From CAYSFW01 sp964620675 (lineage in GTDB: Bacteria > Pseudomonadota > Gammaproteobacteria > UWMA-0217): a stretch of 57,061 nt of DNA. A model generated the notes under the pieces. The model was not told where the DNA came from and did no database searches. It saw only the letters and a program-made list of their open reading frames with translations. Made by a program: the position numbers and the translations under genes. Where the stretch lies: contig CAZUJU010000017.1 of the NCBI GenBank assembly GCA_964620675.1, positions 1 to 57,061 of the forward strand, in the 5' to 3' direction. Shown piece by piece: positions 55,106 through 57,061 of this stretch (its first letter is position 1; every line of letters starts with the position of its first letter).

Positions 55106-55777
55106 ATGTTTACCGGCATTATTCAAGCGGTCGGAGCGATTCGCGCCAAGGAAAACCGCGGCGGTGACCTACGCCTCACCCTGTATACCGCGGCGCTGGA
55201 TATGCACGATGTCGCACTCGGCGACAGTATCGCCGTCAACGGCGTGTGTCTTACCGCGATCGAGTACGGCGCGGACCACTTCGCGGCCGACGTCTCGAAC
55301 GAAACCTTGGCCTGCACCACGCTGGGGGCGTTGCCCGTAGGTGCGCCGGTCAATCTCGAAAAGGCCTTAACGCCCACCACTCGACTCGGCGGACACCTTG
55401 TCAGCGGACATGTCGATGGCCTCGGCGAAATCATCGAGCGTCGGCCCGACGCGCGTTCCGAGCGCTTCGTGATCCGCGCGCCGCATGAGTTATCGCGATA
55501 CATCGCGGCGAAAGGGTCGATCTGTGTCGACGGCATCAGCCTGACGGTCAATCACGTCGAGGGTGATCTGTTCGGACTCAATATCGTGCCACACACCCTG
55601 AGCGCGACGCAGCTGGGGCGGGCACAGCCAGGACAACGCGTCAATCTCGAAGTCGACGTGATCGCGCGCTATCTGGAGCGCCTGCTGCAAGGCGCACAGG
55701 AGGTGCCGGAGACCACCGCGGGTGGCGTCACCGAAAGCTTGTTGGCCCGCGTCGGCTTCGCTCCCCCCACGCGCTGA
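55106..55777 (+). CDS. ribE: Riboflavin synthase, alpha subunit
   Basis: This 223-residue protein has two lumazine-binding repeats: MFTGIIQAVGAI with NGVCLTAIEYG, and GHLVSGHVDGLGEI with DGISLTVNHVEG. It makes riboflavin from two 6,7-dimethyl-8-ribityllumazine molecules. The symbol ribE follows Pseudomonas use; E. coli calls it ribC. Confidence 0.96.
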   Translation: MFTGIIQAVGAIRAKENRGGDLRLTLYTAALDMHDVALGDSIAVNGVCLTAIEYGADHFAADVSNETLACTTLGALPVGAPVNLEKALTPTTRLGGHLVSGHVDGLGEIIERRPDARSERFVIRAPHELSRYIAAKGSICVDGISLTVNHVEGDLFGLNIVPHTLSATQLGRAQPGQRVNLEVDVIARYLERLLQGAQEVPETTAGGVTESLLARVGFAPPTR

Positions 55778-55806
55778 TGTGTCGCATCTTTCAAGTCTGT
55801 AAATAA

Positions 55807-56928
55807 ATGAAATTCAATAGCATAGAAGAAATAATTCAGGATATTTCTGAAGGTAGAATGGTCGTCATCATGGACGACGAAGACCGCGAAAACGAAGGCG
55901 ATCTGATCATGGCCGCGTCGCTGATCCGGCCGCAAGACGTCAATTTCATGGCAACCCACGGCCGCGGGCTGATCTGCCTGACGCTGACCCAGGAACGGTG
56001 CCGTCAACTCAATCTGCCGCTGATGGTCGGGCGCACCGGCGATGCGCATGGCACCAACTTCACGCTGTCGATCGAGGCCGCCGAGGGGGTAACCACCGGG
56101 ATATCGGCGTATGACCGCGCCCACACCATCCGCACGGCGGTGGCACCCAATGCGTTGCCCGAGGGCATTGTGCATCCAGGCCATGTGTTTCCGTTGATGG
56201 CGCGTCCGGGTGGGGTGCTGACGCGCGCAGGCCATACCGAGGCCGGTTGCGATCTGGCGCGCCTGGCCGGACTGGAGCCGGCGTCGGTGATTGTCGAGAT
56301 CCTCAACGAGGATGGGACGATGGCGCGGCGACCGGATCTCGAACGCTTTGCTGAAACCCACAACCTCAAGATCGGCACCATCGAGGACTTGATTCACTAC
56401 CGGATCCAGAACGAGCGCAGCATCGAGCGGGTCGCCGAAACGATCCTGCCGACCGAGATGGGTGAGTTCCGGCTGATTGCTTACGAAGACCATATCTCGA
56501 AACTGCTGCACTTCGCGATCACCAAAGGTGAAATCTCCGGCACGGATCCGGTGATGGTTCGGGTCCACGTGCAGGACACCCTGGCCGACACCTTGCCGCT
56601 CAATACCACGGCGTTCGGGTGGCCGCTGCGTGACGCATTGCGCCGGATCGCCGAAGAAGGTCGCGGGGTTGCGGTGGTGTTGCGCCAACGCGAAACCGAA
56701 GCGGCCTTGCTCGACCGCATCCGTGCGCTAGATCTGGTTCATCCACCGGAAAAGAAAACCATTGCGGTCGAGCCGGAGGAGTTGCGGACCTATGGCATCG
56801 GGGCGCAGATCCTGGCTGACCTCGGGGTGCATCGGATGCGCCTGCTGAGTGCGCCGAAGCGCTTCCACGCCCTCGGTGGATTCGATCTCGAAGTGGTTGA
56901 ATACATATGGGAGCCGGTACCCGCTTAG
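55807..56928 (+). CDS. ribB: 3,4-dihydroxy-2-butanone-4-phosphate synthase with degenerate GTP cyclohydrolase II domain
   Basis: The 373-residue product has an N-terminal RibB domain (residues 1-200) that is intact: MDDEDRENEGDLIMAA, GRTGDAHGTNFTLSIEA and HTEAGCDLARLAG. The C-terminal domain follows the RibA fold but contains no Cys at all, so it lacks the three Zn-binding Cys of GTP cyclohydrolase II. A separate ribA must exist for the first pathway step. This RibB-plus-inactive-RibA form is known in other proteobacteria. The first 60 bases of the gene are AT-rich compared with the rest. Confidence 0.93.
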   Translation: MKFNSIEEIIQDISEGRMVVIMDDEDRENEGDLIMAASLIRPQDVNFMATHGRGLICLTLTQERCRQLNLPLMVGRTGDAHGTNFTLSIEAAEGVTTGISAYDRAHTIRTAVAPNALPEGIVHPGHVFPLMARPGGVLTRAGHTEAGCDLARLAGLEPASVIVEILNEDGTMARRPDLERFAETHNLKIGTIEDLIHYRIQNERSIERVAETILPTEMGEFRLIAYEDHISKLLHFAITKGEISGTDPVMVRVHVQDTLADTLPLNTTAFGWPLRDALRRIAEEGRGVAVVLRQRETEAALLDRIRALDLVHPPEKKTIAVEPEELRTYGIGAQILADLGVHRMRLLSAPKRFHALGGFDLEVVEYIWEPVPA

Positions 56929-57061
56929 GCACTCGCAGCGACTCGGGGCCGCGCGGATAGGCGTCGTACGGCCGTTGCTTGAGCGCCCAATCGGCGCGGG
57001 TGGTGGGCTTGAGGTTTTCCCAGATGCAATGAGTATTTCGACTTGTTGCCTTATCTGCGCG
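56929..57061. other. Window end; possible minus-strand coding fragment
   Basis: On the minus strand an open stretch reads CIWENLKPTTRADWALKQR and PYDAYPRGPESLR before running into the shadow of ribB. It looks like protein but is not recognised and has no visible end in the right place. The usual next genes of this cluster, ribH and nusB, do not begin before the edge. Confidence 0.25.

Overview
The window is high-GC bacterial chromosome and reads as a gammaproteobacterium. The support is gene order: rne divergent from rluC, yceD-rpmF-plsX-fabH, uvrY-uvrC-pgsA, and glyA-nrdR-ribD-ribE-ribBA, together with EttA, MsrPQ and a two-subunit pyruvate carboxylase. I cannot fix the genus. Short mobile repeats of the kind seen in environmental gammaproteobacteria (Chromatiales-like) fit, but that is inference.

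Left part (1-7.4 kb): a decayed PIN-type toxin-antitoxin pair at the edge, a pirin, a small lipoprotein, an unusual metzincin-like protease with no signal peptide, an EF-G paralogue, and a REP-associated transposase (RAYT) that ends inside a REP-like sequence. Next (7.4-14.5 kb) comes a tightly overlapping MoxR/Bat aerotolerance-type operon: moxR, DUF58, DUF4381, two VWA proteins and BatD. It is followed by 700 bp of repeats: a second REP copy, five 36-bp tandem units, and an inverted-repeat element.

Middle (15-36.7 kb): mostly housekeeping genes. They are an orphan LutA-like Fe-S protein, DUF1488, a low-molecular-weight phosphotyrosine phosphatase, RNase E with a long leader, RluC, a HAD phosphatase and an S49 protease, a Maf pyrophosphatase joined to pyruvate carboxylase B/A, and yceD-rpmF-plsX-fabH. 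The fatty-acid cluster stops after fabH. Then come a CYTH protein, a GacA/UvrY-like regulator whose receiver has lost its phospho-acceptor Asp, uvrC, pgsA and an amylosucrase.

Right part (36.7-57 kb): a decayed gene, a secreted beta-helix protein, a truncated endonuclease/phosphatase-family gene next to a repeat, and a two-gene ExbB/ExbD-like proton-channel pair in which the ExbD-like partner carries a very long coiled coil. The pair is the best candidate for a little-described system. After it are msrPQ with a Cys-rich lipoprotein, a DUF815/HerA-like ATPase pair, ettA, a periplasmic alpha/beta hydrolase, an OmpA-BON plus DUF4332 envelope pair, and glyA-nrdR-rib genes with a proteasome/HslV-like Ntn-hydrolase between ribD and ribE.

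Starts were chosen by ribosome-binding sites, overlaps and family alignment from memory. No database search was possible.
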